DNA of 64,000 nt from positions 152,450 to 216,449 of the forward strand of contig CAZGIM010000006.1 in the NCBI GenBank assembly GCA_964525995.1, written 5' to 3'. A program made the translations under genes and the position numbers. The notes beneath the pieces were generated by a model. It saw nothing but the letters and a program-made list of their open reading frames with translations. It was not told the origin of the DNA and searched no databases. This DNA comes from CAIVAT01 sp964525995. Its GTDB lineage: Bacteria > Bacteroidota > Bacteroidia > Bacteroidales > FEN-979. This document shows, in pieces, positions 55,057 through 64,000 of the stretch; positions within the stretch are counted from its first letter, which is position 1; each line of letters begins with the position of its first letter.

Positions 55057-57036
55057 TCAATTTTGCTCCCAGGGATTTTCGGAATAAACCCGGCCGGCAG
55101 TGGAAAGCGGCCAATCGTCGCTTCTGAATGGCGCCATCGGCAACCCTTCTTTGTTGTACAAATCTATACTCCCGGGATTGTCGGACCATAAATAGCGGAC
55201 AACAACCGGCTCCCTCACATTTTCATTCGCAATGATCAAATCGCCCTGATGGATCGTCGCTTTGGCCCAGTGGAATTTCCTGTCGTTTCCGGCCACTGCA
55301 AACCCCCTGACATATCCGTATTTATCCTTTGTGACGAGTGAGTTTTCGTGGTTAAAATGCAGGATCACACAGTCGGATCGAACTTCGGCTTTTGTGAAGG
55401 TCGGACCGGAACACACAAGCTGTCTTCCATAAGCGATATTCAGAGCAAGCAAACCAAGCCGACGGCCGACCTCCATTTTATTCCGGGGATGAATGTCGTA
55501 AGCATCACCAATATCGATCGTCACAGCCATACCAGTATTTTTCAGCCTCAAAGCTCCAGCCTGCGCTTCTCTGAGCTCAGCCCAGGTACTTTCCGAGGGT
55601 ATGTCTGACTCAGGATGATGGTTGGCCAATTGAACAAACAGAAACGGCAGATCTCCCTGGCCAAATTTCGACCGCCAGTCAAAGATCATAGCCGGGAACA
55701 ACTGTCCATATTCTACAGACCGGGCAGCGTTGCTTTCGCCCTGGTACCAGATGAATCCTTTGATGGCCAGCGGGGTGAGCGGAGCGATGTTGGCATTGTA
55801 GAGGACCGTCGGAGTAGAGAAGGGTGAAATGTTGACCACGTGCGGTTTCAGGAATTTGGTCACATCAATGCTGCAATCGGTCCTGTAAGACCAGCTGCCC
55901 ACAAGATACGGCTCCCACCAGATGGCATGGGTGTACATGCCTCCCCGGCCTCCGGCATCAAGAACCCTGACGACCAGAGTATTCCCTTTTGGTTTGAGAA
56001 TCCCGGCGGGAACTTTATATCGTCGCCAGGTCTGGTTTCCATACCCCTCACCAACCTTCAGCCCGTTGACCCAGGTGATGTCGTAATCGTCGATCTGGTT
56101 CAATCCCAGAAAGAGCGTATCTCCTGTAAATGTTGAAGGAAGATCGAATTGACGCCTGAACCAAACCATCCCGTCAAAGTCGGCCAATCCCTGATCCTCC
56201 CACCAGCCGGGAACTTCCATCTGTTTCCATCCCGTAGTATCCGTTTCCGGAAGATACCAGCGTTCCTCCAACCCCTTGCCAGTCAGGTAATATTTCTTTT
56301 CCCATTCCGACTTTATACTGGTAAAATTGTCTTCTACCTCCCTGGCGCTTTTCCCTGGGGCCAGGTACTTCCTTACAAACTCATCAAATTGTGGAAATTG
56401 AGCCAGCGCATCCCGGCTCATCCAGGTCTCAATGGAAGTGGCGCCAAGGTTGTCGCTGATCAGCCCGATAGGAACCTTAAGGCTGTCGTACAGTAACTTC
56501 CCGAAGAAATAACCGGTTGCAGAAAAATTCCGGATCGTTGCGGCTGTGGCTTGTTCCCAAAGACCCCCTTTCAGATCGTCAACAGGGACATAATCCATAC
56601 CGATGTGGGCAGTGAATATCCGTATGGATGAGTGACTGATCGCGGTTGTGTCCTGCGGAACGTGCCCGATCTGATCCAGGCTGAACTGCATGTTCGATTG
56701 CCCGCCACAAATCCAGACATCGCCGAAAAGGATGTTCTTCAATTCAATAACATTGGTTTCACCACAGATAGAAATTTCATAAGGACCACCGGCTTTCTGC
56801 GAAGGAAGGCGAATCAACCAACGGCCATTTTCGTCGGTCGTTGTTTGGATCTTTAATTCTCTGAAAATAACGGTCACCCTTTCACCGGCTGAGCCAAAAC
56901 CCCATATTGCAACCTCCTTGTCGCGCTGCAGCACCATGTTGTTCTGGAAGATGACGGGCATACGAATGATCGCCCCGGCGTTGATTGTCACAGCAAGGAA
57001 TGAAAAGAGGAAGAATATCTTTATGCCGGTTTTCAT
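55057..57036 (-). CDS. Sialate O-acetylesterase-type SGNH hydrolase
   Basis: VWICGGQSNMQFSLDQIGHV holds the catalytic Ser of the SASA (DUF303) family, IKGFIWYQGESNAARSVEYG its second block and DAYDIHPRNKMEVGRRLGL the catalytic Asp/His. A galactose-binding-like beta domain is inserted at about residues 250-385 (DTLFLGLNQIDDYDITWVNG). The N-terminal signal region is KIFFLFSFLAVTINAGA. The 659-residue length is typical. It removes O-acetyl groups from sialic acids or other sugars in the periplasm. Its place after SusD and before GH92 suggests de-acetylation before mannose trimming. Confidence 0.88.
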   Translation of the reverse strand: MKTGIKIFFLFSFLAVTINAGAIIRMPVIFQNNMVLQRDKEVAIWGFGSAGERVTVIFRELKIQTTTDENGRWLIRLPSQKAGGPYEISICGETNVIELKNILFGDVWICGGQSNMQFSLDQIGHVPQDTTAISHSSIRIFTAHIGMDYVPVDDLKGGLWEQATAATIRNFSATGYFFGKLLYDSLKVPIGLISDNLGATSIETWMSRDALAQFPQFDEFVRKYLAPGKSAREVEDNFTSIKSEWEKKYYLTGKGLEERWYLPETDTTGWKQMEVPGWWEDQGLADFDGMVWFRRQFDLPSTFTGDTLFLGLNQIDDYDITWVNGLKVGEGYGNQTWRRYKVPAGILKPKGNTLVVRVLDAGGRGGMYTHAIWWEPYLVGSWSYRTDCSIDVTKFLKPHVVNISPFSTPTVLYNANIAPLTPLAIKGFIWYQGESNAARSVEYGQLFPAMIFDWRSKFGQGDLPFLFVQLANHHPESDIPSESTWAELREAQAGALRLKNTGMAVTIDIGDAYDIHPRNKMEVGRRLGLLALNIAYGRQLVCSGPTFTKAEVRSDCVILHFNHENSLVTKDKYGYVRGFAVAGNDRKFHWAKATIHQGDLIIANENVREPVVVRYLWSDNPGSIDLYNKEGLPMAPFRSDDWPLSTAGRVYSENPWEQN

Positions 57037-57059
57037 TTCTCCGATTTAAACCCGAAATT

Positions 57060-57094
57060 CAATCGTAAATCGTAAATCTTGTCAATCGTAAATT
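57060..57094. repeat. AATCGTAAATCGTAAATC repeat
   Basis: Words TCGTAAATC and GTCAATCGTAAATT repeat between SusD and the esterase gene. They are very close to one arm of the inverted-repeat element at 39725-39976. Confidence 0.6.
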
Positions 57095-57097
57095 CTA

Positions 57098-58543
57098 TCA
57101 GTATCCCGGATTCTGTGTCAGATTCAGATTTATATCCCTTTCCCGTTGCGGTATCGGGAACAGATAATTGAAAGAGGCGGGGTTCGACTTGTCGCCTTTG
57201 GCCTTCTTAACATTCTCGATCAGCGTCCCGGTTCTCACGAGATCGTACCACCGCTGACCTTCATTGACAAACTCGTGCCTGCGCTCCAGCATCACGGCTT
57301 TTCTGAACTCATCCTGGCTCAGTCCGCTCAGATCGGGGAGGGCAGAGGTATTGCCGTTCCTGGCCCGCTCGCGGATTCTGTTGATGGCCTCGTAAGCTTC
57401 GGCGGTTGGACCACCGTTGGCTTCATTCAGCGCCTCGGCAAAGATCAGCAGCACTTCCGCATAGCGCATCACCATGAAATCAGCCCCGGAGGCGCTGGTA
57501 GCGGCAGGTTTATACGCAACCTGATCCCAATATTTCCAGATGTGCGGTTCGAAGGTGTATTGCCAGTAATGATCGAAAAAGGTCACCTCTTTCCGGTAAT
57601 CGTTGGTATCAAAGCTTGTCAGAAGATCTTCGGTAGGCAACATGATCTCAACCCCTGCCGTGAAAAGCCCGGGTATAGATGGAAGACCCGAAATTACCAT
57701 CTGTGAGTTTTCTGATGTCACTTTCCGGTAAAATTGAACCTCAAACACCGACTCGATCCCATTCTTGCTGGCCTCTTTCCAGTTTGTGGCGTAATCGGGG
57801 TGCAAGGCATAAACGTTCGACTCGATCACCTGCCTGGCAGCGGAAACAGCATGATCCCACTCCTTCAAGGTCAGGTAAACTTTTGAAAGAACACCGAGCG
57901 CTGCCCCACTGGTGGCCCGTCCCTTGTCGTTGGGATTGGTGTATTTTGCGGGCAGTTTTGCGGCTGCGATGTCCAGGTCAGCAATGATCTGGCCATAGAC
58001 TTTCATGACCGGAGTCCTCGGAGGATAGAGTTCTTCAGGGGTAAGATTAGCCGATACCGGAACAGTGACCAACGGTACATCGCCAAACAACCTGACGAGG
58101 TTGAAGTAGTTCAGCGCCCTTAAAAATCGCGCCTCGCCAAGAATCTGTGCCTTGAGCGCAGTGTCCATCGAAATACCGGGAACTTTGTCTAACACGATGT
58201 TTGCCCTGCTGATCCCAAGGTAGGATCCCTGCCATATCTTAGCGAGATAGTTGTTATCGGTCTTGAGTGAATAATTGTTGATATCATGCAGATTCGGATC
58301 ATTCAGAGTCACCCGGGCATTGCAGTCGTCCGAGCCGATGTCCTGGATCAGCCACAAATAACTCGAATACTGGTTGACCGATCCGAGCACATCATAAACG
58401 GCATTCACCGCGGTCAGCGCATCATCGCCTGTCTGGTAATAATTGTCGTAATAAATCTGGTGCGGCTCCTGATCCAGTTCCTTGGTGCACGATGCTGCCG
58501 CCAGAATAAGAATAGATACAAAGAGGGTTGATATCTTTTTCAT
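57098..58543 (-). CDS. susD: SusD/RagB-family glycan-binding lipoprotein
   Basis: MKKISTLFVSILILAAASC is a lipoprotein signal. DNYYQTGDDALTAVNAVYDV at the start, GEARFLRALNYFNLVRLFGD (the SusD helix motif), VMRYAEVLLIFAEALNEANG and ERRHEFVNEGQRWYDLVRTG at the end are all diagnostic. SusD caps the SusC channel on the cell surface and captures glycan. The 481-residue length is normal. It follows SusC by 78 bases in the same direction, as expected for a PUL. Confidence 0.94.
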   Translation of the reverse strand: MKKISTLFVSILILAAASCTKELDQEPHQIYYDNYYQTGDDALTAVNAVYDVLGSVNQYSSYLWLIQDIGSDDCNARVTLNDPNLHDINNYSLKTDNNYLAKIWQGSYLGISRANIVLDKVPGISMDTALKAQILGEARFLRALNYFNLVRLFGDVPLVTVPVSANLTPEELYPPRTPVMKVYGQIIADLDIAAAKLPAKYTNPNDKGRATSGAALGVLSKVYLTLKEWDHAVSAARQVIESNVYALHPDYATNWKEASKNGIESVFEVQFYRKVTSENSQMVISGLPSIPGLFTAGVEIMLPTEDLLTSFDTNDYRKEVTFFDHYWQYTFEPHIWKYWDQVAYKPAATSASGADFMVMRYAEVLLIFAEALNEANGGPTAEAYEAINRIRERARNGNTSALPDLSGLSQDEFRKAVMLERRHEFVNEGQRWYDLVRTGTLIENVKKAKGDKSNPASFNYLFPIPQRERDINLNLTQNPGY

Positions 58544-58621
58544 TGCCTTCCTGTTTTATTAGATGCTTATTGTTTTGTTTGTCTTTTGATTTGTCTTTTG
58601 GTTTAACCGTGACAGGTTTAG

Positions 58622-61600
58622 CTAAAAGCTGATACTTGCCCCGATAATATAGGTCTTCACTGATGGATAGGAGCCGAAATCGTATCCCAGCCGGGTGTTG
58701 TCAAGACCGAATGAACCAACCTCAGGGTCAAACCCGGTGTATTTAGTGAACGTGAACATGTTCTGGGCAGTTACATAAACTTTTATCTTCGAAAGCTTTA
58801 TGGCGTTGACTGCTTTTTCCGGTAAGTCGTACGACAGTGTAATGGTCTTGATCCGGACGTAGGATCCATCCTCCAGATACCGATCCGACATGTGAAGGTA
58901 GTCTGCATTCCTGTTTGCCCGGGGATAAACATTGCTCGGGTTTTCCGGAGTCCACCGGTCCAACAGGTTTACAGAAGCATTCGACAAACCGTTACCCGAT
59001 TCCAGCTCAAACCGGTTGCTGTTGAGTATCTGGTTCCCCTGGCTTCCCTGCAGAAATATGTCAAGTGTAAAATTCTTGAAAGAAAAAGTATTGTTGAACC
59101 CCCATGTAAAATCGGGCAGCGCATGACCGATGATCTCACAGTCATCGGAATTGATTTTTCCGTCATTATTTTTATCGACATACTTAAAATCTCCTGGTTT
59201 TGCGCCATATTTGGCGGCAACCTCTGCTTCAGCAGTCTGCCATATTCCGTCAGCCCGCAGACCGTAAAAGCTGCCCATTGGTTCGCCTTCCCGGATCACC
59301 GCCCAGTTCCCGATCTTCAGTTTGTACGTGTCGTTGTTAATGTACAGTTCCGATCCGTTCAGGTCGGTCACCATATTGCGGTTGATCGACACGTTGAGAG
59401 AACTGTTCCATTTGAAAGCCCCGACGAAATTCATTGTATTCAATGCGAGTTCTACCCCGCTGTTCCTGAGCTTTCCGATATTATTCAGGTAGGAGCTATA
59501 ACCGGTTGCCCAGGGAAGATTCGAATAGTAAAGCAGATCGGAAGTTCGTTTGTTGTAATAATCAACCGTCGCGGCAATCCGGCCGTTAACCACACTTACA
59601 TCCAATCCGACATCGAATTGTGCGGTGGTCTCCCATTTCAGGTTGTTGTTTCCCGGATTATCAGGCGCAAAACCCGTACCCGGGAAAGAGTTATTGAAGT
59701 AGTAAACCGACGAGGCAATCGTCCTGATAAAGGCATAATTGGCAATACGGTCATTCCCGCTTAGTCCATAACTCATCCTGAGCTTCATGTTGGAGATCCA
59801 ACGAACCTCCTTCAGCCAGTTCTCCTCCGAAAGCCTCCAGGCAACCGCAGCCGAAGGAAAGGTAGCAAAGCGGTTATTCGAACCGAATTTGGAGGAACCG
59901 TCAACACGACAGGTCACGGTAAATAAATACCTTTCTTTCAGATTGTAGTTGACCCTGGCAAGATACGACACAGCCGCTGATTCGGTGAAGGAGGAATAAA
60001 TGGTTGGCATGTTGGTCGCATTCTGAATGCCGTAATACCCCAGGATGTCGTTCGGAAATCCTGTGGCGATATCGATAAAAGTCCGCGTTGTGTTGTTTTG
60101 ATAGGTCATCCCGACCATTGCAGTGAATTTGTGAATCTTATTCCAGATGTGGTTATAGGTAAGGGTATTGTCGAAAATATAGTTTTGAAGGTCGGTGGTG
60201 GCAAAACGGGCCTGGCCATCATTGAACGAACCGGAGTAAACATACCGCGGTGTATACATGTCCTGCACCGAATGGTAAATGTCGGCGCCAAAATTGGTTT
60301 TGAACTTCAAATCCTGGAAAATGGTGTACTCCAGATAGACATTTCCGAGGAATCGGCTGACTTTATCCACGGCATCTACATCGCGGGTGACCGCCACTGG
60401 ATTGTCGAGCCAGGCATCCGCGTTTGGATCAGTAAGCGTGTACTGCCCGGTTGAATCATACACCGGAAGGGCCGGATTAAAAATCAAGGCTGTGTTCACG
60501 ACACCCGGGAAAAATCCCCCCGGCGTGTCGGTCGGAACGGTGTTTGACAAGGTTTGCGTATAACTCAGGTTGGTGCCGCCTGTAAGCCTCTTGCTTATTT
60601 TTCTGTCAAGGTTGGTCCTGAACGAGTAACGTTTGAAATCAGAACCGTAAATGATCCCTTTCTGATTGTAATATCCGAGACTCAAAGCGTACGAAGTTTT
60701 ATCGTTGGCGCCGGAAAAACTCACCTGGTAGTTTTGGATCGGAGCATTCCGGTAAATCTCCGATTGCCAGTCGGTGCCGGCACCTAAACTGTCGGGATTG
60801 GGGTACAGGGGCACATAAGTGGAATCGGCATTGTATCCGGCTTCATCATAAAGCCTCGCAAATTGTGAGGCATTCATGACTTTGATATCCTTTGCCTTGA
60901 TCTGTGTTCCGAAGTAGGTTTCGAAAGTAATATTGTCCTTACCCGATTTTCCTTTTTTTGTGGTGATGAGAACCACACCATTCGCCCCCTTGGCCCCGTA
61001 AATCGACGTTGCGGAAGCATCCTTCAGGATCTCCATCGACTCAATGTCATTCGGGTTGATGGAACTCAGTCCATTCTGTGCCGGTGAACCGATCCACGAC
61101 AGGTCGATCTGGCTTTCGACAAGCACCCCGTCGATCACGTACAGGGGTTCATTCCCCGCCATGATGGAATTACCGCCGCGGATTCTTACCATCGTGGCGC
61201 CTCCCGGCTGCGACGATAATTGAGTCACCTGAACCCCGGTGACTTTTCCCTGGATTCCCTGGTCCAGGGAATTGACAGGAATCATTTTCAACTCATCGGC
61301 TTTAACGCTTGCAACGGAACCGGTGAGATCACTCTTTTTTACGGCTCCGTAACCGATCACGACGACCTCGTCGAGCGTGGTGTTGACAGCCTCCATGCTG
61401 ACATGCATAACATTGGATTCCTTCACCGGCACCTCAATCGTTCTCATCCCAATGAATGAAAAGATAAGTAACTTAGAGGATTCATTGATTTTCAGGCTGA
61501 AATTACCCTTCGAATCGGTTGTGGTGCCATTGGCGGTGCCCTTTTCCAGGATGGTGACTCCGGGTAAGGTGCTTCCATCGGCTGCATCCTTTACGGTTCC

Positions 61601-61672
61601 GGTGATAATTCGGTGCTGACTCAAGGCTGCAAATGGCAATAGCAGCAGTAACAATACAATGGTTTTTTTCAT
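58622..61672 (-). CDS. susC: SusC/RagA-family TonB-linked outer-membrane transporter
   Basis: A signal peptide (MKKTIVLLLLLLPFAALSQ) leads into a carboxypeptidase-like domain (TGTVKDAADGSTLPGVTILE), a plug domain with VVIGYGAVKKSDLTGSVASV and GGNSIMAGNEPLYVIDGVLV, and a long beta-barrel ending in YIIGASISF with terminal Phe. It imports glycan together with SusD using TonB energy. I start at 61672; the adjacent ATG at 61675 is equally possible, and the upstream frame to 61813 only overlaps the GntR gene. The regulator ends 49 bases before it, so they are probably co-transcribed. Confidence 0.93.
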   Translation of the reverse strand: MKKTIVLLLLLLPFAALSQHRIITGTVKDAADGSTLPGVTILEKGTANGTTTDSKGNFSLKINESSKLLIFSFIGMRTIEVPVKESNVMHVSMEAVNTTLDEVVVIGYGAVKKSDLTGSVASVKADELKMIPVNSLDQGIQGKVTGVQVTQLSSQPGGATMVRIRGGNSIMAGNEPLYVIDGVLVESQIDLSWIGSPAQNGLSSINPNDIESMEILKDASATSIYGAKGANGVVLITTKKGKSGKDNITFETYFGTQIKAKDIKVMNASQFARLYDEAGYNADSTYVPLYPNPDSLGAGTDWQSEIYRNAPIQNYQVSFSGANDKTSYALSLGYYNQKGIIYGSDFKRYSFRTNLDRKISKRLTGGTNLSYTQTLSNTVPTDTPGGFFPGVVNTALIFNPALPVYDSTGQYTLTDPNADAWLDNPVAVTRDVDAVDKVSRFLGNVYLEYTIFQDLKFKTNFGADIYHSVQDMYTPRYVYSGSFNDGQARFATTDLQNYIFDNTLTYNHIWNKIHKFTAMVGMTYQNNTTRTFIDIATGFPNDILGYYGIQNATNMPTIYSSFTESAAVSYLARVNYNLKERYLFTVTCRVDGSSKFGSNNRFATFPSAAVAWRLSEENWLKEVRWISNMKLRMSYGLSGNDRIANYAFIRTIASSVYYFNNSFPGTGFAPDNPGNNNLKWETTAQFDVGLDVSVVNGRIAATVDYYNKRTSDLLYYSNLPWATGYSSYLNNIGKLRNSGVELALNTMNFVGAFKWNSSLNVSINRNMVTDLNGSELYINNDTYKLKIGNWAVIREGEPMGSFYGLRADGIWQTAEAEVAAKYGAKPGDFKYVDKNNDGKINSDDCEIIGHALPDFTWGFNNTFSFKNFTLDIFLQGSQGNQILNSNRFELESGNGLSNASVNLLDRWTPENPSNVYPRANRNADYLHMSDRYLEDGSYVRIKTITLSYDLPEKAVNAIKLSKIKVYVTAQNMFTFTKYTGFDPEVGSFGLDNTRLGYDFGSYPSVKTYIIGASISF

Positions 61673-61721
61673 CATTGATAAGGTTCTTTTCAGGTGGTTG
61701 ACGGATTTCAGGAATGCTTGG

Positions 61722-62456
61722 TTAAACATCCCTCTCACTTTCAATGGTATAAATGAAACTATCGGCCCGGTAATAACCAATATTGTATTCGATAGGCCTG
61801 CTCCCCGGATCAAACACGTACCGCTTCCGTTTCAGGATCGGATCACCGGTGTTTATTTTTAGTTTTTGGGCGAGAAATTTATCGGCCGCCCGCGCCGATA
61901 TCTCTTCTTTCGAAAGCTTTGCAATAACCGAGTGCTCCTTTTCCAGGATTTCATATAAAGGCTTTGTGAAATCTTCATCGCCGGTAAGACCAACCATGGG
62001 ATGAAAATAGGAGATGAAGTAAACAAAAGGATACTCCATCCTTCCTCTTAAACGGGTCATCTTCAGGATCTTTTTTCCAGGCTGTATCCTGAAAAACTGG
62101 GCTATCTCATCCTGGGCTTCTATCCATTCGGTCGAAATTTCGAAATTCCGGATCTGAATGCCTTTTGATTTCATCTCCTGGGTGAAACTCAGCCAGTTGT
62201 TGATCCGGGTATCAACACTGTTCTCGGCAGCCTGCGTTCCAACCCCTTTCTTCCGCACCAGCAATCCTTCGTACACCAGTTTGTTTGTCGCCTGTCTGAC
62301 GGTATTTCGTGAGATCCCCAGTTGTTTTGCAAGACTGATTTCATTGGGCAGGAACTTTCCTTTACGGTATTCTTCCGAAGCGATAAGCTCACGGAGCAAT
62401 TGCTCGACCTGAGCGTGTAACGGGAGACTGCTTTTGTGATCGATCGAAAAACTCAT
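61722..62456 (-). CDS. GntR-family transcriptional regulator with UTRA domain
   Basis: LPLHAQVEQLLRELIASEEY followed by NEISLAKQLGISRNTVRQAT is the GntR winged helix-turn-helix. The C-terminal part (NFEISTEWIEAQDEIAQFFR, DPILKRKRYVFDPGSRPIEY) is a UTRA ligand domain of the HutC subfamily, which commonly binds sugar phosphates. Its place at the head of SusC-SusD, with the same direction and a short gap, suggests it controls the PUL and itself. An 8-bp inverted repeat upstream (62537-62570) is a possible operator. Confidence 0.9.
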   Translation of the reverse strand: MSFSIDHKSSLPLHAQVEQLLRELIASEEYRKGKFLPNEISLAKQLGISRNTVRQATNKLVYEGLLVRKKGVGTQAAENSVDTRINNWLSFTQEMKSKGIQIRNFEISTEWIEAQDEIAQFFRIQPGKKILKMTRLRGRMEYPFVYFISYFHPMVGLTGDEDFTKPLYEILEKEHSVIAKLSKEEISARAADKFLAQKLKINTGDPILKRKRYVFDPGSRPIEYNIGYYRADSFIYTIESERDV

Positions 62457-62536
62457 TGGACAATTATTAGAGATGGCAGACTAATTAAATTGATGATTAA
62501 TTACGAGTAATGATTGATAATGGATTGAAAAGTAAT

Positions 62537-62570
62537 TCTTAGATAATGAATGCTTTGAAATAATCTAAGA
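62537..62570. promoter_or_regulatory. Inverted repeat upstream of GntR, candidate operator
   Basis: TCTTAGAT (62537-62544) and ATCTAAGA (62563-62570) form a perfect 8-bp inverted repeat with an 18-base spacer, about 80 bases before the regulator start. The gap 62457-62774 contains no gene and no TAnnTTTG box on the minus strand that I can find. Confidence 0.35.
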
Positions 62571-62774
62571 TTTAAATCGGTTTTTCAACTCGCAATCCTC
62601 AGTGCAATCCATAATTGGGAACCAACGTATTATCAAAGAAAATGCACAACATCAGGGTTTACATTGTTACCAATACGAGAGCGAATGAACTTATGGTTTT
62701 TCACTCCCGCGTTGGTGTTGACAAACATTGATTCCCTGTGATTTGACGAGAAGAATTATTGCTGTCGGTACTGT

Positions 62775-63650
62775 TTAACGCAACAGGATCTTGGTGCGTG
62801 ATTTGAATGTTCCGTTCCTGAGTTCGACAACATAGATTCCTTTTGGAAGCTCTGTGAGATTAAAGGTGCTTGAACTGCTCAATATTTCACCTTTCTTAAC
62901 CATCATTCCCGCTGTGTTGTAAATATTCACCGCGATCACTTCAGATTTGTACCCCTTAAGATCAATATGGAGTATCCCCTCCGTTGGATTCGGATACATC
63001 GAAATATTGGCATTGTTTAAGAGATCCTGGGTGCCTACTCCGTACGAAATAACAATTTCAATGGGATCGGAAAGACCTCCTCCGTAATTGTACTGATCAG
63101 CAGGATTACGATCCCAGTAATCTTTATCGCCCACGGCATACCTTAAATAAAAGGTGCCTGCCGTCGCATTGGTGCGAATCCTTGGCGTGAAATAAAAACT
63201 ATCCAAAGAAGTCAACTCTGCAATCCGGTCGGTGATTGCGCCCCACCAATGATAACCGGGCAGCGCAGGTATGGTGTCCTGTAGGGTTTGTGAATGGGCA
63301 GCATTGTAAACCAGAAATCCGGAGTTAGACAATGCTGCATTCTTCGAAATAATGGTGTATGGAATACTGTCATCAACCGTCCAGCCATCCGGTACCATGA
63401 CACCGAAAAGGCCGATATTTCTCAGGGTGTTGGCCCAATCATCCTCAGTCAGGCCGGGATCATTATCACGCTCCCCGATGATGGGTACATCAAAAAAGCT
63501 GTTCGTAAATCCCGTACTGGGTTGAAGAATCCATCGGAACTGGTAACAACCGATCAGTAAAACAGAGATCATAAATAAAATTCCGGCAAGAGTCGGAACG
63601 GTCAACCTGGGATTACTGATCAAAGAGCTGAAGGTAAATTTTCTTTTCAT
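62775..63650 (-). CDS. Secreted protein with type IX sorting domain
   Basis: An N-terminal hydrophobic segment (LTVPTLAGILFMISVLLIGC) directs export. Residues about 35-200 have no recognised family (TEDDWANTLRNIGLFGVMVP, FYFTPRIRTNATAGTFYLRY). The last 80 residues, NISMYPNPTEGILHIDL then VNIYNTAGMMVKKGEI and LPKGIYVVELRNG, are a type A sorting domain, so the protein is carried to the surface by the type IX system. It precedes the PUL regulator but is separated from it by 318 bases, so co-expression is uncertain. Confidence 0.8.
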   Translation of the reverse strand: MKRKFTFSSLISNPRLTVPTLAGILFMISVLLIGCYQFRWILQPSTGFTNSFFDVPIIGERDNDPGLTEDDWANTLRNIGLFGVMVPDGWTVDDSIPYTIISKNAALSNSGFLVYNAAHSQTLQDTIPALPGYHWWGAITDRIAELTSLDSFYFTPRIRTNATAGTFYLRYAVGDKDYWDRNPADQYNYGGGLSDPIEIVISYGVGTQDLLNNANISMYPNPTEGILHIDLKGYKSEVIAVNIYNTAGMMVKKGEILSSSSTFNLTELPKGIYVVELRNGTFKSRTKILLR

Positions 63651-63707
63651 TTTGTTGGGTTTTAAGGGTTACTTTGTGCAAATGTTCAGACATAAGAACA
63701 TAGAATA

Positions 63708-63715
63708 CAAATATA
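63708..63715 (-). promoter_or_regulatory. Bacteroidota -7 box (TATATTTG)
   Basis: On the minus strand TATATTTG fits TAnnTTTG, 58 bases before the type IX cargo gene. No -33 box at standard spacing. Confidence 0.35.
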
Positions 63716-63837
63716 CTACAAATCGAACCGGATAAATGGTCATGTTGAAAAGATTATATAATTATTATTTAGACCGATTACAAGAAGTGTGGAATTCATT
63801 TGAAAGAATGGTTGAATGGGTGATAAGATGGAATGGC

Positions 63838-63946
63838 GTCGTGGTGATGTGGTTACATGGTGACATGGTGATATGGTGACATGGTGGAATTGGTGGAATA
63901 GTGGAATAGTGGAATAGTGGAATAGTGGAATGGAGAAATGGTGGAG
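63838..63946. repeat. GGTGACAT and GGAATAGT simple repeats
   Basis: Units of GGTGACATGGTGATAT are followed by five GGAATAGT-type units. The minus strand is free of stops through the tract, like the other low-complexity families here. The gap 63651-64000 otherwise holds no gene; an AT-rich palindrome (GGAGTAT, ATACTCC) is at 63943-63957. Confidence 0.75.
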
Positions 63947-64000
63947 TATAATACTCCCCAAAATTAGGACAGAAAGTTAAGGTGTAAAAACAAACCCCTA

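Noticed and set aside
58892..59764. A 290-codon plus-strand open frame
   Set aside because: It lies wholly antisense to susC, whose domains are intact, and has no recognisable motif. It is a shadow frame, like those at 24258-24989, 38994-39566 and 53988-54809.
63943..64000. A possible insertion-sequence end at the right edge
   Set aside because: A short palindrome (GGAGTAT/ATACTCC) and AT-rich DNA are present, but no transposase frame is visible before the window ends.

Overview
The window reads as a chromosomal segment of a Bacteroidota bacterium, most likely Bacteroidales-like. The evidence is a SusC/SusD pair, a GH92 mannosidase, proteins ending in type IX secretion sorting domains, FISUMP (Fibrobacter succinogenes major paralogous) surface proteins, several TAnnTTTG promoter boxes, weak Shine-Dalgarno sequences and a tRNA without an encoded CCA. 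Genus cannot be decided from the sequence alone. No rRNA, CRISPR array, prophage or plasmid backbone is visible.

Layout. 0-9 kb: a FISUMP surface protein with a GC-rich C-terminal tract, a small coiled-coil membrane protein, a GxxExxY protein, a large FAD/Fe-S dehydrogenase carrying two translated low-complexity insertions, and a coupled DUF1338/hydrolase pair. 9-19 kb: a stand-alone nuclease-methyltransferase, a GH2 glycosidase, an SRPBCC protein, a GNAT-CbpA-CbpM operon, lipoate ligase and a lipid A-type acyltransferase. 19-27 kb: an icd-like/HD/aconitase-like gene set interrupted by two four-helix-bundle (IVP) cassettes bounded by inverted octamer repeats, then the CCA-adding enzyme, a pRiA4b ORF-3-like protein and MiaA. 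27-35 kb: two giant tandem FISUMP/PKD/Ig-like paralogues sharing a nearly identical core. 35-45 kb: small secreted proteins, a TPR histidine kinase with its NarL-type regulator, a BadF-type kinase, a 252-bp inverted-repeat element, DUF3108, an amino-acid permease, a lipoprotein and tRNA-Met with its own promoter and terminator.

45-62.5 kb is a minus-strand polysaccharide utilization locus (PUL). In transcription order it holds a GntR regulator, SusC, SusD, a sialate O-acetylesterase-type hydrolase, GH92, a mannose-6-phosphate isomerase-like protein, a ROK protein, a DUF4185-like propeller and an esterase. An IS200-type element sits between the isomerase-like and ROK genes. The gene set fits import and breakdown of a mannose-rich glycan followed by entry into central sugar metabolism. 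The GH92 protein has Gln where the family's catalytic Glu is expected, which raises the possibility of a mannosyl-phosphate substrate.

The strongest signal outside ordinary annotation is a family of modular low-complexity sequences: TCACTCAT octamers, TCAATCAG-type repeats, AGGCATTAGGCAATAGGG modules and TTTTCCATTTTCC tracts. They lie between genes and also inside genes in frame. Their coding-side strand has no stop codon in any frame while the opposite strand has regular stops, so orientation decides whether an insertion is tolerated.
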